Assembly (NCBI RefSeq): GCF_000226255.1 | Contig: NZ_AGFG01000060.1 | Location: forward strand, 107,841-171,840 | Direction: 5' to 3' | DNA length: 64,000 nucleotides | Source: Desulfovibrio sp. A2 | GTDB taxonomy: Bacteria; Desulfobacterota; Desulfovibrionia; Desulfovibrionales; Desulfovibrionaceae | Shown: positions 22,530-32,732 of the stretch, piece by piece | Position numbering within the stretch: the first letter of the stretch is position 1 | How the letters are laid out: every line of letters begins with the position of its first letter | Notes under the pieces: model-generated | Told to the model about the DNA's origin: nothing | Database searches by the model: none | The model's input: the letters and a program-made list of their open reading frames with translations, nothing else | Made by a program: the position numbers and the translations under genes

Positions 22530-25297
22530 GCGTCATGCTCCGTGGGCGCGGCCGGGTGGTCGCGGTCCGCCGCTGGCAGGTGAAGGGTGAACACCGCCCC
22601 GCGCGCCAGTTCGGCCGGGGGGGCGGATGCGCCGGAATCGGGCTCGGCAGCTTCCGCGAACAGGGCGGCCAGGTCCACGCGGCAGGTCAGGCCATGCCCT
22701 TGCGCGGCCGGGGCCTGGTTCGGCGTGATCAGGTCCGCCGGGGTCAGGTTGCGCGCCTCGATGCGGCCGCCCATGTCGCGCATGATGCCGAAGACCACGG
22801 CCAGCCCCAGGCCCGTGCCCCGCCCGGCGGCCTTGGTGGTGAAGAACGGGTCGAACAGGCGCGGCAGGTGTTCTTCCGGAATGCCGGGGCCGTTGTCGAT
22901 GACGTGCACCACCACCTCGCCGTCTTCCGGCAGGTGGCGGGCGGCCAGCACCACCAGCCCGCGCCGCAGGGGTGGCGGCGATGCGGGCGGGGCGTCCACG
23001 TCGATGTTGTCGTCCGTGTCCCCCACCATGTCCGCCATTGTGCCCGGGCGGCAGGACCGGGCCTCGCCGTCCTCGCCATTCGCACCGTTCGCGCCGTCCC
23101 GCAGGGTCGGGCCGTCGGTCTCCACCGCGTCCAGCGCGTTGAGCAGCAGGTTGGTCAATATCTGCTCCAGCCCGCTGCGGTCTGCCAGCACTGGCGGCAG
23201 GGGGGCGCAGCCGGTGTGGCCGCTGTCCTTCATGTCGGGCAGGTCCGGCAGATCGGGCAGGCCCGGCAGATCGGGCACGATGCGCGCCCGCACGGCCCGC
23301 GCCCGGGGGCGGAACACATCGGCCAGCCCGGCAAGCACCTCGCCCACGTCGCAGGGGCCGCGCTCCGCTTGCTTGGGTCGGGCGAAGTCCAGCAGGTCGC
23401 GCACCACCTTCCGGGCCTGCTCGGTGTGGCGCATGATCACGTCGATGTCAGCCTGGGCCTGCCCGGCGGGCGCCGCTGCGCGCAACAGGTCTGCGTAGCA
23501 ATGGATGACCCCGAGGGGGTTGTTGATCTCGTGGGCAAGGCCGGCGGCCAGCTTGCCCACGGCCACCAGTTTCTCGTGCTGTTGCACCCGTTCCAGCATG
23601 CGCCGTTCGTCGGTGGTTTCGCGCAGGTAGGCCACGGTGCGCCCGCCGCGTTCCAGCCGCCCCCCCAGCGGGTAGGCGTTGACGGCGAACGAGCGTCCGT
23701 CGCGCAGGGTAACCGCCCGCGAAACCGGCCCGTCGCCCATGCGCGCGGCGATGTCCGCCGCGTCCAGCAAGGCGGTCAGGCCCGGCCCCCGGCCGTCGTC
23801 GCCCTCCAGCGACTGCGTGAGCCTGCGGGCCGAGCTGTTGGCCAGCACCACACGTCCGTCGCCGCCAAGCAGCAGCAGCGGGTCGGAAATGCCCTCGAAG
23901 ATGGAGTCGAGCAGGGCGTTCTGGCGCAGCAGGTTGTCCAGCGCGTCCAGGTTGTCCATGGCGATGCCCAACTGCCGACCCACCGCCTGGGCCAGGTCGG
24001 CCGTGCCGGGGCCGCTGGCGTGGTCCGCGTCCCAGTACAGGCACAGCAGGCCCCGCGTGGTGTCGCTGGTCTGCACCGGGATGAACCACGCGCGCGGGGT
24101 CAGGCGCGGCGCGCCCTCGGCGGCCAGGTCGTGCCAGTCGGCGGGAAGTTCGGGCTTTACGGCGCGATCCGGCCAGGCGTGGAAGTCGCTGGCCGAGAGC
24201 ACGCAGGCGTAGGCGGCCCTGTCCGCCCCGAAGCGCCGCGCGATGAGCGCCAGCGAGGCGGCCAGCAACTCGCCCTTGCCGCTGCTGCGGTTCAGGCGGT
24301 CCAGCAGCCCCACGAACAGCTCCACGTCGGTGCGCCGGGCCGTGGCCTCGGTGGCCAGATCGGACGTGCGCTCCTGCACCATGCCTTCCAGGTTGGCCGC
24401 GTAGTCGCGCAGCTTGGCGCGCGCCTCGCTCAGGTGCAGGGCCAGCGATTCCATGTCGCCCAGCAGATCGTCGATGCCCACGTCCGGCTGGCCGCGCCGG
24501 GGCATGGTCTTGTCCGCCTCGTCCGGGAAGTGGCGGCGCATCACCGCGCCCATGCGGCGCAGGTTGTGCACCACCAGCCGGTTGAAGAACGCGTGGATGA
24601 CCGCGAACAGCGCCAGCGCCCCGCCCGCGAACAGCACGCCGAACGACAGCACCGCCTCGCGCATGCCGCTGACGGCCTGGTCCATGGGCAGGGCCACCAT
24701 GGTCATGCCCGCGAGGTCCCCGGTCTTGCGCCAGAACCCGCGCTCCGCGCCGTACATGGCCAGCAGCACGGGCGGGGCCTCGGCCGGGTCGCCGTGGCAA
24801 CGCAGGCACGAGGCCTCGAAGCGCACCGGCCGGGCGGTGATGAACAGCCGTTCGCCCTCTTCCTCGGTCACGTCCTCGACGCGGGTCAGTTCCGGATCAT
24901 CGCGGAAGCGGGCGATGAGTTCACGCTCCAGCCCGGAGGCCTCGTAGGCGGGGTTTCGCGCGCCCACGGCCACCCGGCGGTAGGTGAAGCGGTCGTGGGC
25001 CAGGTTGTTGTCGTTCATCACCGCGCGGGTGACGAACGAGGTGGACATGGCCTCGATGACGAAGGTGTCGTCGGGCAGGGCGCGGTACATGGCGGGGCGC
25101 AGGGTGTTGCGCACGTAGCTCTGCACGGCCTCGGCCTGCGCCAGGATGAGCGCGGCGCGGTCGCGCGCCTCGTTTTCCACCAGTCGCTCCAGATGCATGA
25201 ACAGCGACAGGGCGAAGAACCCGCCCAGGCAGGCGAGGATGAGCAAAAGGCCGAGCAGGAAGCGGGCCTGCAATGAATGGGGCTTCAGCGGAAACAC
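22526..25297 (-). CDS. Membrane sensor histidine kinase with periplasmic c-heme motif
   Basis: The product is about 923 aa. A membrane helix (ARFLLGLLLILACLGG) is followed by a periplasmic DUF3365-like sensor of about 200 residues containing CLRCHGDP (CxxCH at about 164-168). A second membrane helix lies near 200-230. Then come a HAMP-like linker, a GAF-like region, a PAS-like region, and the HisKA domain with LAHEINNPLG (His about 589). The HATPase domain follows with NLLLNALDAVE, VIDNGPGIPE and GRGTGLGLAVV. A Gly/Asp-rich insertion interrupts the ATPase domain. The GTG at 25297, after AAGGAG, is preferred; the frame continues upstream to 25519 without a ribosome site. It is paired with the NtrC-type regulator. 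Confidence 0.9.
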   Translation of the reverse strand: MFPLKPHSLQARFLLGLLLILACLGGFFALSLFMHLERLVENEARDRAALILAQAEAVQSYVRNTLRPAMYRALPDDTFVIEAMSTSFVTRAVMNDNNLAHDRFTYRRVAVGARNPAYEASGLERELIARFRDDPELTRVEDVTEEEGERLFITARPVRFEASCLRCHGDPAEAPPVLLAMYGAERGFWRKTGDLAGMTMVALPMDQAVSGMREAVLSFGVLFAGGALALFAVIHAFFNRLVVHNLRRMGAVMRRHFPDEADKTMPRRGQPDVGIDDLLGDMESLALHLSEARAKLRDYAANLEGMVQERTSDLATEATARRTDVELFVGLLDRLNRSSGKGELLAASLALIARRFGADRAAYACVLSASDFHAWPDRAVKPELPADWHDLAAEGAPRLTPRAWFIPVQTSDTTRGLLCLYWDADHASGPGTADLAQAVGRQLGIAMDNLDALDNLLRQNALLDSIFEGISDPLLLLGGDGRVVLANSSARRLTQSLEGDDGRGPGLTALLDAADIAARMGDGPVSRAVTLRDGRSFAVNAYPLGGRLERGGRTVAYLRETTDERRMLERVQQHEKLVAVGKLAAGLAHEINNPLGVIHCYADLLRAAAPAGQAQADIDVIMRHTEQARKVVRDLLDFARPKQAERGPCDVGEVLAGLADVFRPRARAVRARIVPDLPGLPDLPDLPDMKDSGHTGCAPLPPVLADRSGLEQILTNLLLNALDAVETDGPTLRDGANGANGEDGEARSCRPGTMADMVGDTDDNIDVDAPPASPPPLRRGLVVLAARHLPEDGEVVVHVIDNGPGIPEEHLPRLFDPFFTTKAAGRGTGLGLAVVFGIMRDMGGRIEARNLTPADLITPNQAPAAQGHGLTCRVDLAALFAEAAEPDSGASAPPAELARGAVFTLHLPAADRDHPAAPTEHDA

Positions 25298-25775
25298 AAG
25301 GCTCCTTGCGCGGGCGGCCGCGCGGGGCGGGTGCGGTGGATGGCGTCCGGTGGATGGCGGCCGTGGGCATCCGTGCGGCGGATGTTGCCCGTCCAGTTTC
25401 GTCCTGTCCGGCCCGGTGCGGTCGGGCGCGGCCGACGCCGCATGGCCGTTGTCTAGCACAGGCGGGCCAAAGGGCAACCCGCGGCCCGCGTGCTGCGTTG
25501 CACCGGCTGCGGGTGCCAACGCAAGTTAGCAGGCAGGAGCGCAGCCTGTCTGCGCAACATGCCGGAATTCCAGATTTCGGACATCTCCGACCCGAATGGT
25601 CCGCGTCTTGCTTTTCGGGCTGTCGCCATCCGACGCACGGCTGCGCGCCGTGCTCGGGCGAAGGAAAAGGAAAGGGGCGATGCACCGGCGGGCCGTGGTC
25701 CGCGCGTTGGCGTGGCGGGTCAATCCGCCGGGGCATCGGTCTGAGGTCATGCAACCCCCGAGGAGATGCAACGCA
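25298..25775. other. Intergenic region upstream of the YeiH-type gene
   Basis: This divergent region between the sensor kinase (-) and the transporter (+) has no convincing gene. I found no sigma-54 -24/-12 pair and no clear sigma-70 promoter by eye. Confidence 0.4.
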
Positions 25776-26885
25776 ATGGAAGACAAGGGGCTTTTCGGAA
25801 AGATCCTGGCCATCGTGCCCGGTCTCGCGGTGATGATCGGCACGCTGTACGTGCTGCGCGTGTACGTTGAACCGTGGATGAAGGACGCCGTGGTGTTCGG
25901 CAGCAAGGGCTGGCTGGTGCAGGTGCTGAGCCTGAACTACATCCTGCTGTCCATCCTTACCGGCATGTTCTACCGCAACATCCTGTTCGGCGGAAAGATT
26001 CCGGCCTGGGCCGAGGAAGGCTTCCGCACCACCCGCCTGTTCATCAAGACCGGCGTCATCATGCTGGGCTCGCTGTACACCTTCGACAAGCTGCTGAAGG
26101 TCGGCGGCGTGGCCATCACGCTCATCGTGGCCTTCGTGTTCGGCACGGCTATCTTCGTGCTGTGGCTGGGCAAGCGCCTTGGGGCCGACCGTTCGGTCAC
26201 CGCCACCATGGCCGCCGCCTGCGGCGTGTGCGGCGTTTCCGCCGCCGTGGCCACCGCGCCCGGCGTGCGCGCGAAGCCCGTGGATCTCGCCCTGTCCATC
26301 GCCACCATTCTCGGCTTCGGCATCATGACCATGTTCGTCAGCCCCTTCGTGGGCAAGATGCTGTCCCTGTCCGACTACCAGTTCGGCGCGTGGGTGGGCA
26401 CGGGCATCCTGAACTCGGGCCAGGTGCTGGCCACCTGCCTTGCGTTCAACCCCAACTTCGCTCCCGGCACCGCCGTGGCCTACGGCGAAATCTGGAACGT
26501 GGTGCGCGTCATCTGCATCCCCTTCGTGGTGTTCTTCATCACCGCCTGGTACTGGAAGGGCGAAGCCGACGCCGAACACGTCAGCCTCGGCTCCATCCTC
26601 GCCTCCAAGTTCCCCATCTTCGTGCTGGGCTTCATCGGCATGACCGCGCTGTCCTCGCTGCACATCATCGGCGCCGAAGGCTCCGAGACGCTGCACCTGA
26701 TGCGTGACGTCATGGCCTGGGTGTTCGGCATCGGCCTCGTGGGCCTTGGCGCGTACATCGACGTGCGCGAAATCAAGGCCGCGGGCGGCAAGCCGCTGCG
26801 CATCGGGCTCATCGCGGGCGTCACCAAGTACGTCCTCGCCATGATCATCATCCTGGCCTTCATTCCGAAGGAAGGCGCCTTCTAG
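25776..26885 (+). CDS. YeiH family putative anion (sulfate/sulfonate) exporter
   Basis: This 369-aa inner-membrane protein has about ten hydrophobic helices. It shows features of the conserved hypothetical 698 (YeiH) family: RTTRLFIKTGVIMLG, ADRSVTATMAAACGVCGVSA and GAWVGTGILNSGQVLA. The family is annotated as a putative sulfate exporter; direct evidence of substrate is limited. GAGGAG lies 11-12 nt before ATG 25776. An in-frame ATG at 25749 lies upstream but has no ribosome site. It leads a three-gene set with a membrane-anchored biotinyl-like protein and a Usp protein. Confidence 0.88.
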   Translation: MEDKGLFGKILAIVPGLAVMIGTLYVLRVYVEPWMKDAVVFGSKGWLVQVLSLNYILLSILTGMFYRNILFGGKIPAWAEEGFRTTRLFIKTGVIMLGSLYTFDKLLKVGGVAITLIVAFVFGTAIFVLWLGKRLGADRSVTATMAAACGVCGVSAAVATAPGVRAKPVDLALSIATILGFGIMTMFVSPFVGKMLSLSDYQFGAWVGTGILNSGQVLATCLAFNPNFAPGTAVAYGEIWNVVRVICIPFVVFFITAWYWKGEADAEHVSLGSILASKFPIFVLGFIGMTALSSLHIIGAEGSETLHLMRDVMAWVFGIGLVGLGAYIDVREIKAAGGKPLRIGLIAGVTKYVLAMIIILAFIPKEGAF

Positions 26886-26909
26886 GCGGCCCGCACGAGG
26901 AGAACACAC

Positions 26910-27305
26910 ATGTCCGACAAGAAGAAGTCCCTTACCGTATTCAAGAGCGACCGCCACGAGGACCTGGCCGCCATCTTCGCCTCGGCCCTCATCGTGGTCG
27001 TGGTGCTGACCTACATGGCCTTCATCGTGCCCTCGGTGGGCATCAAGGCCCCGCAGGACGGCAAGCTGGTGGAGATTTTCGTGGCCGAAGGCGCCGACGT
27101 GAAGAAGGGCGACAAGCTCTACGCGCTGGAAGTGGTCAAGAAGAAGTGGGTCAACAACGTGATGGAAGAGAAGGTCGCCGTGGAAAGCTTCACCGCCAAG
27201 GCCAACGGCAAGGTGCTGAAGATTTCCGGCAAGCCCGGCGAAGCCGTGAAGAAGGGCAAGCAGACCATCGTCGTGCTGGAGCACGAGAAGGGCACGCTGC
27301 CTTAA
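26910..27305 (+). CDS. Membrane-anchored biotinyl/lipoyl-like domain protein
   Basis: This 131-aa protein has a charged N-terminus, one membrane helix (about residues 22-42, ALIVVVVLTYMAFIVP) and a C-terminal biotinyl/lipoyl-like barrel of about 85 residues. The barrel shows IKAPQDGKLVEIFVAEGADVK and GDKLYALEVVKKKW. The position that would hold the modified Lys reads EVVKKKW instead of the biotin motif AMKM, so modification is doubtful. It lies 24 nt after the YeiH-type gene with AGGAG upstream. It may be an accessory subunit of the transporter; this is inferred from position only. Confidence 0.8.
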   Translation: MSDKKKSLTVFKSDRHEDLAAIFASALIVVVVLTYMAFIVPSVGIKAPQDGKLVEIFVAEGADVKKGDKLYALEVVKKKWVNNVMEEKVAVESFTAKANGKVLKISGKPGEAVKKGKQTIVVLEHEKGTLP

Positions 27306-27427
27306 GCCGGGATGCAATGCCTGTGGCCGGACGGGTACCCCCGCCCGGCCACGCCGGACTCGCCTGATATCCGGCGGGCGGCCCCGCGCCGCCCGCCGAC
27401 AGATTTCCCATACGGAGAACATGCCCC

Positions 27428-27871
27428 ATGAAGCTGCTGCTCGCCCTTGACGACGGCCCAGGCGCCCGCCGCGCCGTGGACGAGGCCATCCGCATCGCCC
27501 GTCAACAGGGAGCCACCCTGGACGCCCTGTTCGTCATCGACGCCACGTGGGACGTGTTCACCGGGCATGACTGGCTGTCCGGCTGCAATTCGCGCATCGG
27601 TTTTCTGGAATACATGCAGGGGCTGGAGGAAAAGGCGGCGGCGGAAACCGCGCGCGCCTTTCTGGAGCGCCGGGGCGATCTGCCCGGCGAACTGCTGACC
27701 GCGCCCGGCGACGTGGTGGACGTGGTACGCGAACACGCCGCCAGGGGGTACGACCTGCTGGTGCTGTCCAACCCGTTCACGCGCGGGCTGGAAGTGATGC
27801 GCGACGCCGTGGCCAAACTGACCCGCGACGCCCCCTGCGACGTGCTGCTGGTGCGGCCCGCGCCGGAATAG
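27428..27871 (+). CDS. Universal stress protein family protein
   Basis: This 147-aa protein has the UspA alpha/beta fold. The N-terminal strand reads MKLLLALDDGPGARRAVDEA, and the core GYDLLVLSN lies at the second half of the nucleotide site. The ATP-binding signature G-2x-G-9x-G(S/T) is not well conserved (FTRGLEVMRDAVAKLT). It may therefore not bind ATP like the MJ0577 type. The C-terminal strand CDVLLVRP is typical. It is the last gene of the YeiH/biotinyl-like/Usp set, before a convergent terminator. Confidence 0.88.
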   Translation: MKLLLALDDGPGARRAVDEAIRIARQQGATLDALFVIDATWDVFTGHDWLSGCNSRIGFLEYMQGLEEKAAAETARAFLERRGDLPGELLTAPGDVVDVVREHAARGYDLLVLSNPFTRGLEVMRDAVAKLTRDAPCDVLLVRPAPE

Positions 27872-27964
27872 GCGCACCGCCCCGCATCGCGCCGGAATTT
27901 TCCGCCTGGCCGCCCTTGCCTGCCGCACCCCGTGCCGGGCGGCCACGGTGGACGCCCAAGGGCC

Positions 27965-27996
27965 CGCCGCCGCCGGAGACTGCCCCGGCGGCGGCG
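27965..27996. terminator. Terminator between usp and mscL
   Basis: CGCCGCCGCCGG (27965-27976) and CCGGCGGCGGCG (27985-27996) form a perfect 12-bp stem with an 8-nt loop between convergent genes. Confidence 0.65.
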
Positions 27997-28008
27997 CTGC
28001 GTTTGGGC

Positions 28009-28455
28009 TCAGCGCAGTTCGGTGGTGCAGTGCGGGCAGCGGGTGGCGCGCACGTCGATCTTGGTGAAGCAGAACGGACAGTCCTGCTGCTTGGGCGCGG
28101 CCGGGCCTTCCAGGCGCGTGCGCAGGGTGTTCACCCCGCGCACCAGCAGGAACACGGCGAAGGCCACGATCACGAAGCTGACCACCGTGTTGGCGAACAC
28201 TCCCGCGTTCAGCGTCACCGCGCCTGCCTGTTTGGCCGCCGCCAGGCTGGCGTACGGGCCGGGCGCGGCCCCGTCGCGCAGGGTGACGAACAGGTCGGAA
28301 AAGTCCACGCCGCCCAGCACCAGGCCGATGGGCGGCATGATCACGTCGTCCACCAGCGACTTGACGATGGTGCCGAACGACGCGCCCAGAATGACGCCCA
28401 CGGCCATGTCCAGCGCGTTGCCCTTTACCGCGAATTCCTTGAATGCCTTCAGCAT
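28009..28455 (-). CDS. mscL: Large-conductance mechanosensitive channel with C-terminal zinc ribbon
   Basis: MscL opens under membrane tension to release solutes during osmotic downshock. The 148-aa protein begins MLKAFKEFAVKGNALDMAVGV. It has two membrane helices (about 17-45 and 82-110) and the family segment IMPPIGLVLGGVDFSDL. Unlike E. coli MscL, the C-terminus carries CPFC and CPHC separated by about nine residues (FTKIDVRATR), a likely zinc ribbon. GGAG lies about 6 nt before the ATG at 28455; the frame extends far upstream without a ribosome site. Confidence 0.93.
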   Translation of the reverse strand: MLKAFKEFAVKGNALDMAVGVILGASFGTIVKSLVDDVIMPPIGLVLGGVDFSDLFVTLRDGAAPGPYASLAAAKQAGAVTLNAGVFANTVVSFVIVAFAVFLLVRGVNTLRTRLEGPAAPKQQDCPFCFTKIDVRATRCPHCTTELR

Positions 28456-29099
28456 GGCGCACTCCTGTGATTGGGGATTGCCCATGCTATGCACCTTCCG
28501 GTGGGCGGCGGCAACACGGAACATGTCTGCCCGCCGCCGGTGGGTGCGCCGAGATGGGCGGGATGCGGGGCTCGCCGGACGAAACCGAGGGGGCGGCGCG
28601 AACATGGTGACCGGATGACGGAAACGACGAATCTGCCGTGGCGCTCTTGACGGATGAAGCGATGCAAGGGTAGGGCAGTGCGCCCGGTGGGAAGCGAGCG
28701 TGCGGAGCACCACTGCGTCCCGTGCCGCCGAGCGTGCGCACGCACGTTTTTGATGGCGCACACGCTTCAGGACGGACGTGTGTCTCGTTGTCGAGCGGGT
28801 GGGCGCGGCGGACACCGACAGGGTGGACCAAAACCGGGGCCGGGTTTTCTCTCGACGAAGTGATGCCAAAAATGACAACGCGGCGGCGCATCGCCAAGAT
28901 GTCGCCGAAACATCACGCATTTGCCGTAACCGGTAGTATTTGACAGCTTTCCAAATTCCGTGGCATCAAAAAACGTTGGTCGATGGTGGCATTCCTGCCC
29001 GACGCGCTGCATTGCCGTGCGTGCGCGGGGTGGTCGCCGTTGCGGCAATGTCTTTACAATATTGTTCACCCGTTTCGTCAACATTTCGGAGGATCGAGC
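28456..29099. other. Divergent intergenic region between mscL and livK
   Basis: No gene is supported in these 644 nt. Visible features are a small AAAACC/GGTTTT hairpin near 28830-28848 and an 8-bp inverted pair TGATGCCA (28861-28868) and TGGCATCA (28961-28968) exactly 100 bp apart. A TTGACA box lies at 28940-28945 without a convincing -10. The pair could be operator halves for the liv genes. Confidence 0.4.
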
Positions 29100-30218
29100 A
29101 TGCGTAAAGGATGGTTCAAAGGCCTTGTTGCGGGTCTTGCCCTGGCCGTCATGGCCTGCCCGGCGTTTGCAGCTGACACTATCAAGTTCGGCGTGGCCGG
29201 CGCCCACAGCGGCGACCTGGCCTCCTACGGGCTGCCCACCGTCAACGCCGCGAAGCTCGTGGCCAAGATGGTGAACGCCAAGGGTGGCGTGCTCGGCAAG
29301 CAGGTGGAAGTCATCCCCCAGGATGACCAGTGCAAGCCCGAACTGGCCACCAACGCGGCCACCAAGCTGGTGTCCGACGGTGCCAACGTGGTGCTGGGCC
29401 ACATCTGCTCCGGCGCCACCAAGGCCGCGCTGCCCATCTACAAGGAAGCCAACATCGTGCTGATGTCGCCCTCGGCCACCAACCCGGCCCTGACCCAGAG
29501 CGGCGACTACCCCAACTTCTTCCGCACCATCGCTTCCGACGACCAGCAGGCCAAGCTGGGCGTGGATTTCACCATCGAGAAGCTGGGCAAGAAGAAGATC
29601 GCCGTGCTGCATGACAAGGGCGACTACGGCAAGGGCTACGCCGAATACGCCAAGCAGTTCATCGAGCAGGGCGGCAAGGGCAGCGTGGTGCTGTTCGAAG
29701 GCGTGACCCCCGGCGCGGTGGACTACTCCGCCGTGGTGCAGAAGATCCGCAACTCCGGCGCCGAAGCCGTGATGTTCGGCGGCTACCACCCCGAAGCCTC
29801 GAAGATCGTGCAGCAGATGCGCAAGAAGCGCATGGACCTGCCCTTCGTGTCCGACGACGGCGTGAAGGACGACACCTTCATCAAGGTGGCCGGCAAGGAC
29901 GCCGAAGGCGTGTACGCCTCCAGCTCCCGCGACGTGAGCGCGCTGCCCCTGTACAAGGAAGCCATCGAAGCCCACGTGAAGGAATTCGGCGCCGAGCCCG
30001 GCGCGTTCTACAAGGAAGCCTACGCCGCTTCCCTGGCCCTGCTGAACGCCATCGAAAAGGCCGGTTCCACCGATTCCGCCAAGATCATGAACGCCCTGCG
30101 CACCGAATTCGTTGAAACCTCGGTGGGCAAGATCAAGTTCGACAAGCGTGGCGATGCCGAAGGCGTCGGCTTCTCCATGTACCAGGTGAAGAACGGCAAG
30201 TACGTGGAACTCAAGTAG
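29100..30218 (+). CDS. livK: Branched-chain amino-acid ABC transporter, substrate-binding protein
   Basis: This 372-aa periplasmic binding protein has a Sec signal peptide (MRKGWFKGLVAGLALAVMACPAFAADT, cleavage after AFA). The two-lobed type I binding-protein fold shows IKFGVAGAHSGDLASYG, VLGHICSGATKAALP and VLMSPSATNPALT around the ligand site. GGAGGA lies 6 nt before the ATG. It heads livKHMGF. A GC-rich terminator-like hairpin follows, as is common, so the binding protein can be made in excess over the membrane parts. Confidence 0.95.
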   Translation: MRKGWFKGLVAGLALAVMACPAFAADTIKFGVAGAHSGDLASYGLPTVNAAKLVAKMVNAKGGVLGKQVEVIPQDDQCKPELATNAATKLVSDGANVVLGHICSGATKAALPIYKEANIVLMSPSATNPALTQSGDYPNFFRTIASDDQQAKLGVDFTIEKLGKKKIAVLHDKGDYGKGYAEYAKQFIEQGGKGSVVLFEGVTPGAVDYSAVVQKIRNSGAEAVMFGGYHPEASKIVQQMRKKRMDLPFVSDDGVKDDTFIKVAGKDAEGVYASSSRDVSALPLYKEAIEAHVKEFGAEPGAFYKEAYAASLALLNAIEKAGSTDSAKIMNALRTEFVETSVGKIKFDKRGDAEGVGFSMYQVKNGKYVELK

Positions 30219-30244
30219 TTCCTCGGCAAGCATCCGATATGACA

Positions 30245-30278
30245 GGGGGGCGGGCCGCTGGCCCGTCCCCCGAGTTTT
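30245..30278 (+). terminator. Attenuating terminator between livK and livH
   Basis: GGGGGGCGGGCC (30245-30256) pairs with GGCCCGTCCCCC (30260-30271) with one G-T wobble and a 3-nt loop, followed by GAG and TTTT. Partial read-through would set a high livK to livHMGF ratio. Confidence 0.7.
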
Positions 30279-30322
30279 GACGACGGCGCGGCACATGCCC
30301 GCGCGTGCACGGGAAGGCACTA

Positions 30323-31231
30323 ATGGATTGGCAGTATTTCTGGGAACTCTTCTTCGGCGGGCTGACGCGCGGCTCCATCTACGCGCTCATCGCGCTCGGC
30401 TACACCATGGTGTACGGCATCATCGAGCTGATCAACTTCGCCCACGGCGAGGTGTACATGCTGGGCGCGTTCACGGCGCTGATCGTGGCCGGGGCGCTTG
30501 GCATCTACGGCTTTCCGGCCGTGGCCATCCTGATCATCGCCGCCGCGGTGGCCGTCATCTACTGTGCTGCCTACGGCGTGACGCTCGAAAAGATCGCCTA
30601 CAAGCCCCTGCGCGACGCGCCGCGCCTCTCGCCGCTCATCTCGGCCATCGGGATGTCCATCTTTCTCCAGAACTACGTCATCCTGGCCCAGACCTCGGAC
30701 TTCATGCCGTTTCCCAATCTGGTGCCGCAGCCCGAATTTCTCGAACCCATCGCGCACATCATGGGCGCGAGCGAGGTGCTGATCATCGTCACCTCGGCCA
30801 TCGCCATGGCCGCGCTGACGCTGTTCATCAAGTACACCCGTATGGGCAAGGCCATGCGCGCCACGGCCCAGAACCGCAAGATGGCCATGCTGCTCGGCAT
30901 CGACGCCGACAAGGTGATCTCGCTCACCTTCGTCATCGGCTCGTCGCTGGCGGCCGTGGGCGGGGTGCTCATCGCCTCGCACGTGGGGCAGGTGAACTTC
31001 GCCATCGGGTTCATCGCGGGCATCAAGGCCTTCACCGCCGCCGTGCTCGGCGGCATCGGCTCCATTCCCGGGGCCATGCTGGGGGGCCTTGTGCTTGGCT
31101 GGTGCGAAAGCTTCGCCACCGGGTACATTTCAAGCGACTACGAGGATGCGCTGGCCTTCGGCCTGCTTGTGCTCATCCTCATCTTCCGGCCTTCGGGCAT
31201 CCTGGGCAAGGCCAAGACACAGAAAGTGTAG
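30323..31231 (+). CDS. livH: Branched-chain amino-acid ABC transporter permease LivH
   Basis: This 302-aa inner-membrane permease has about eight helices. It shows the family signatures GSIYALIALGYTMVYGIIELINF, with FAHGEVYMLGAF next to it, and IKAFTAAVLGGIGSIPGAMLG, the ATPase-contacting EAA-like loop. GGAAGG lies 5 nt before ATG 30323, which is preferred to the GTG at 30305. Copy B of the structured element follows its stop by 23 nt. Confidence 0.94.
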   Translation: MDWQYFWELFFGGLTRGSIYALIALGYTMVYGIIELINFAHGEVYMLGAFTALIVAGALGIYGFPAVAILIIAAAVAVIYCAAYGVTLEKIAYKPLRDAPRLSPLISAIGMSIFLQNYVILAQTSDFMPFPNLVPQPEFLEPIAHIMGASEVLIIVTSAIAMAALTLFIKYTRMGKAMRATAQNRKMAMLLGIDADKVISLTFVIGSSLAAVGGVLIASHVGQVNFAIGFIAGIKAFTAAVLGGIGSIPGAMLGGLVLGWCESFATGYISSDYEDALAFGLLVLILIFRPSGILGKAKTQKV

Positions 31232-31253
31232 CCAGCGCCGCCACAAGGTGCCC

Positions 31254-31353
31254 TTTGTCCTCTGCCTTCGTCAGAACGTCTTTTTATTCCGGTCGAGTAC
31301 GGTAAGAGTACGCTCCCTGCATAAAAAGTCGTCCTTTCTCGGCAGAGAACAAG
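31254..31353 (+). repeat. Structured intergenic element, copy B (between livH and livM)
   Basis: Outer arms TTTGTCCTCTGCC (31254-31266) and GGCAGAGAACAAG (31341-31353) pair at nearly every position. Middle arms ACGTCTTTTTAT and ATAAAAAGTCGT pair next. The apex has CCGGTCGAGTACGGTAAGAGTACGCTCCC. The outer arm uses CTCTGCC/GGCAGAG where copy A has CGCTGCC/GGCAGCG, a compensated difference. Confidence 0.8.
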
Positions 31354-31484
31354 AATCCCGCTTGTGACGGCATCGCCTGCCTGCGGTCCCCCACCGCCTG
31401 CCGTGCACGCCACGGACACGCCACGGGCCGCCCCGCGGGTGCCGGAACACGCGGGACACAACGACGCATTCCGAGGAAGTCTTC

Positions 31485-32731
<1,247 letters not shown>

Positions 32732-32732
<1 letters not shown>

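Noticed and set aside
22415..25276. A 953-codon plus-strand frame across the sensor kinase gene
   Set aside because: The minus-strand kinase has all HisKA and ATPase motifs; the plus frame has none and no ribosome site.
28961..29000. A sigma-54 promoter upstream of livK
   Set aside because: TGGCAT words occur near 28961 and 28985, but no GC lies 10 nt after the GG as the -24/-12 rule requires.
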